A stretch of 64,000 bases of DNA from Bacillus sp. FJAT-50079 (GTDB lineage Bacteria; Bacillota; Bacilli; Bacillales; Bacillaceae_C): the NCBI RefSeq assembly GCF_018343515.1, contig NZ_JAGYPD010000007.1:62001-126000 (forward strand), given 5' to 3'. Positions 62,900 to 64,000 of the stretch are shown here, piece by piece (the first letter of the stretch is position 1; each line of letters begins with the position of its first letter). Below the pieces are notes generated by a model, which searched no databases, was not told the DNA's origin, and saw nothing but the letters and a program-made list of their open reading frames with translations. The position numbers and the translations under genes were made by a program.

Positions 62900-62977
62900 T
62901 GATAATTATTATCGTTATACCAACTGTTCATATTGATAACATTAATAATCATTCTCAATTAAGTGAACTAATTCTCA
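62900..62977 (+). promoter_or_regulatory. Fur-box array upstream of pfeT
   Basis: TGATAATTATTATCG (62900-62914) matches the Fur consensus TGATAATNATTATCA at all but the last base. TAATAATCATTCTCA (62943-62957) mismatches at two defined positions. A weaker copy (TGAACTAATTCTCA) lies at 62964-62977. All are upstream of the -35 box, the position expected if Fur activates. Confidence 0.7.
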
Positions 62978-62984
62978 TTTATAT

Positions 62985-63035
62985 TTGACAAACAAGAACT
63001 TATTTAATATGATAACTATATAATAATTATTATAA
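62985..63035 (+). promoter_or_regulatory. pfeT promoter with PerR box
   Basis: TTGACA (62985-62990), 17 bp, then TATGAT (63008-63013). TAATAATTATTATAA (63021-63035) matches the PerR box TTATAATNATTATAA except at one position and covers the transcription start, where PerR would repress. Confidence 0.8.
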
Positions 63036-63082
63036 AGTAAGTGATAAATCTTATCAATTAAACAGATGGGGAAGGTGAAGTG

Positions 63083-64000
63083 ATGAGCTCTCAAGTAGAA
63101 ACGCTAGAAAATAAACAAGTCGTCACTAAAACAAATATAATAGAGAAGATAAAGACGAATGGTGAATTAATTGCAGCTGCTGGAAGTGGGGTGCTCATCT
63201 TATTAGGCTGGCTTGCTGATAAAGGTGGATTTATTACTGCATCAATTATTTTGTATGTCGTTTCTTTTTTTATCGGCGGTTATGCGAAGGCAAAAGAAGG
63301 CATTGAAGATACAGTTCAGAATAAAAAGCTCAACGTTGAAATGTTAATGATTTTAGCAGCAATTGGTTCAGTGATCATCGGTTATTGGATAGAGGGAGCG
63401 ATATTAATCTTTATTTTCGCGATGAGTGGCGCCCTTGAAACGTACACGATGAATAAAAGTCATAAAGAGCTTTCAGCATTAATGGAAATGCAGCCAGATG
63501 AAGCGTTGAAAATAACAGATCATGGGGAATATTATGTTCCGGTTTCTGAATTAATTGTCGGTGATTATATTTTAATCAAACCGGGAGAAAGGGTTCCATC
63601 TGACGGTGAAATTACGAATGGAATGACAAATATAGATGAGGCTGCGATTACGGGTGAGGCAACACCTGTTTTTAAAGGAATCGGTGAGGAAGTTTTTGCT
63701 GGGACGATGAATATGAATGGCTCGATTACCGTTCGTATTACAAAGCCGAGCAATGAAACACTGTTTCAAAAAATCATTGAGCTCGTCCAATCTGCGCAAA
63801 GTGAAAAATCACCATCACAGCTGTTCATTGAACGCTTTGAAGGAAAATATGTAAACATCGTGTTAGCGGTTGTTACAATTATGATTTTTCTTCCGCATTT
63901 TCTGCTTGGCTGGAGCTGGAACGAATCGTTTTATCGGGCGATGATTTTGCTTGTTGTCGCTTCTCCGTGTGCGCTCGTTGCATCAATTACGCCGGCAACC
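63083..64000 (+). CDS. pfeT: PfeT-like P1B-type metal-exporting ATPase (partial)
   Basis: 306 codons from ATG 63083 (GGGGAAGGTGAAG upstream) to the window edge; the phosphorylation and ATP-binding domains lie outside. Present are four N-terminal helices without a CxxC metal-binding domain, the actuator TGE motif (ITGEATPV) and the metal-binding SPC motif (VASPCALVASITPAT). SPC with no N-terminal CxxC marks P1B-4 pumps, such as B. subtilis PfeT (ZosA, YkvW), which exports Fe(II). The Fur and PerR sites upstream support this identity. Confidence 0.9.
   Translation, partial: MSSQVETLENKQVVTKTNIIEKIKTNGELIAAAGSGVLILLGWLADKGGFITASIILYVVSFFIGGYAKAKEGIEDTVQNKKLNVEMLMILAAIGSVIIGYWIEGAILIFIFAMSGALETYTMNKSHKELSALMEMQPDEALKITDHGEYYVPVSELIVGDYILIKPGERVPSDGEITNGMTNIDEAAITGEATPVFKGIGEEVFAGTMNMNGSITVRITKPSNETLFQKIIELVQSAQSEKSPSQLFIERFEGKYVNIVLAVVTIMIFLPHFLLGWSWNESFYRAMILLVVASPCALVASITPAT

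Overview
The window looks like chromosomal DNA of a low-GC, Gram-positive, spore-former-like bacterium of the Bacillaceae. This is inferred from strong AGGAGG-type ribosome binding sites, frequent TTG and GTG starts, Bacillus-type Zur, Fur, PerR, LexA, cre and BceR boxes, and gene families such as YciC, PfeT, BesA, OpuF, MtlR and YhgE. No species can be named and no rRNA or tRNA gene was seen.

Layout. 1-1900 is a decayed Tn554-like integrase/TnpC element behind an intact-looking SOS promoter. 2.0-9.2 kb holds lipoproteins, a GntR and a Mta-type MerR regulator and a YhgE/Pip protein. 9.2-14.6 kb is a mannitol operon (mtlA as a full EIICBA fusion, mtlR, mtlD). 14.6-18.6 kb has small genes and an ABC exporter with its TetR regulator. 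18.8-24.7 kb has a Cys-rich unknown protein, a FetAB-type transporter, a broken mechanosensitive channel, a lipoprotein deacetylase and a Zur-controlled yciC-rpmG pair. 24.8-31.3 kb is a sugar ABC importer (no ATPase of its own) with a YesM/YesN two-component system. 31.3-36.9 kb has a NERD protein, an MFS transporter, an OpuF-type osmolyte importer and an alkyltransferase-like protein. 37.4-41.9 kb is a complete Bce-type antimicrobial-peptide sensing and resistance module. 41.9-43.5 kb is an ECF sigma/anti-sigma pair. 43.6-44.7 kb is a Fur-box scar with a siderophore esterase. 45.3-49.5 kb is a YtrA-type regulator with ABC transporters. 49.6-53.4 kb is purU plus a likely lysine-oxidation pair. 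53.4-54.8 kb is a large tandem repeat. 54.8-60.6 kb has an acyl-CoA dehydrogenase and a PTS/isomerase/epimerase operon resembling D-allose utilisation. 60.9-64 kb has a flavin reductase, a LysE exporter, a DinB protein and a pfeT-like iron-efflux ATPase cut by the window end.

The most unusual content is repetitive non-coding DNA. Four separate loci (about 15.2, 31.4, 33.7 and 36.5 kb) carry 4-6 copies of an ACTACCGATT motif at an exact 21-bp period, all in the same orientation and each ending in a GTAAAAAA run. A fifth locus (53.4-54.8 kb) is a contiguous array of about 27 units of 52 bp with an internal 519-bp duplication. The tails of two of the 21-bp arrays resemble part of the 52-bp unit, so the two families may be related. 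One 21-bp array has been translated into the C-terminus of the NERD protein.

Other points of interest: two genes whose only well-placed start is ATT, a Fur/PerR layout upstream of pfeT matching the B. subtilis activator/repressor arrangement, and an 18-bp palindrome that recurs imperfectly upstream of another gene.
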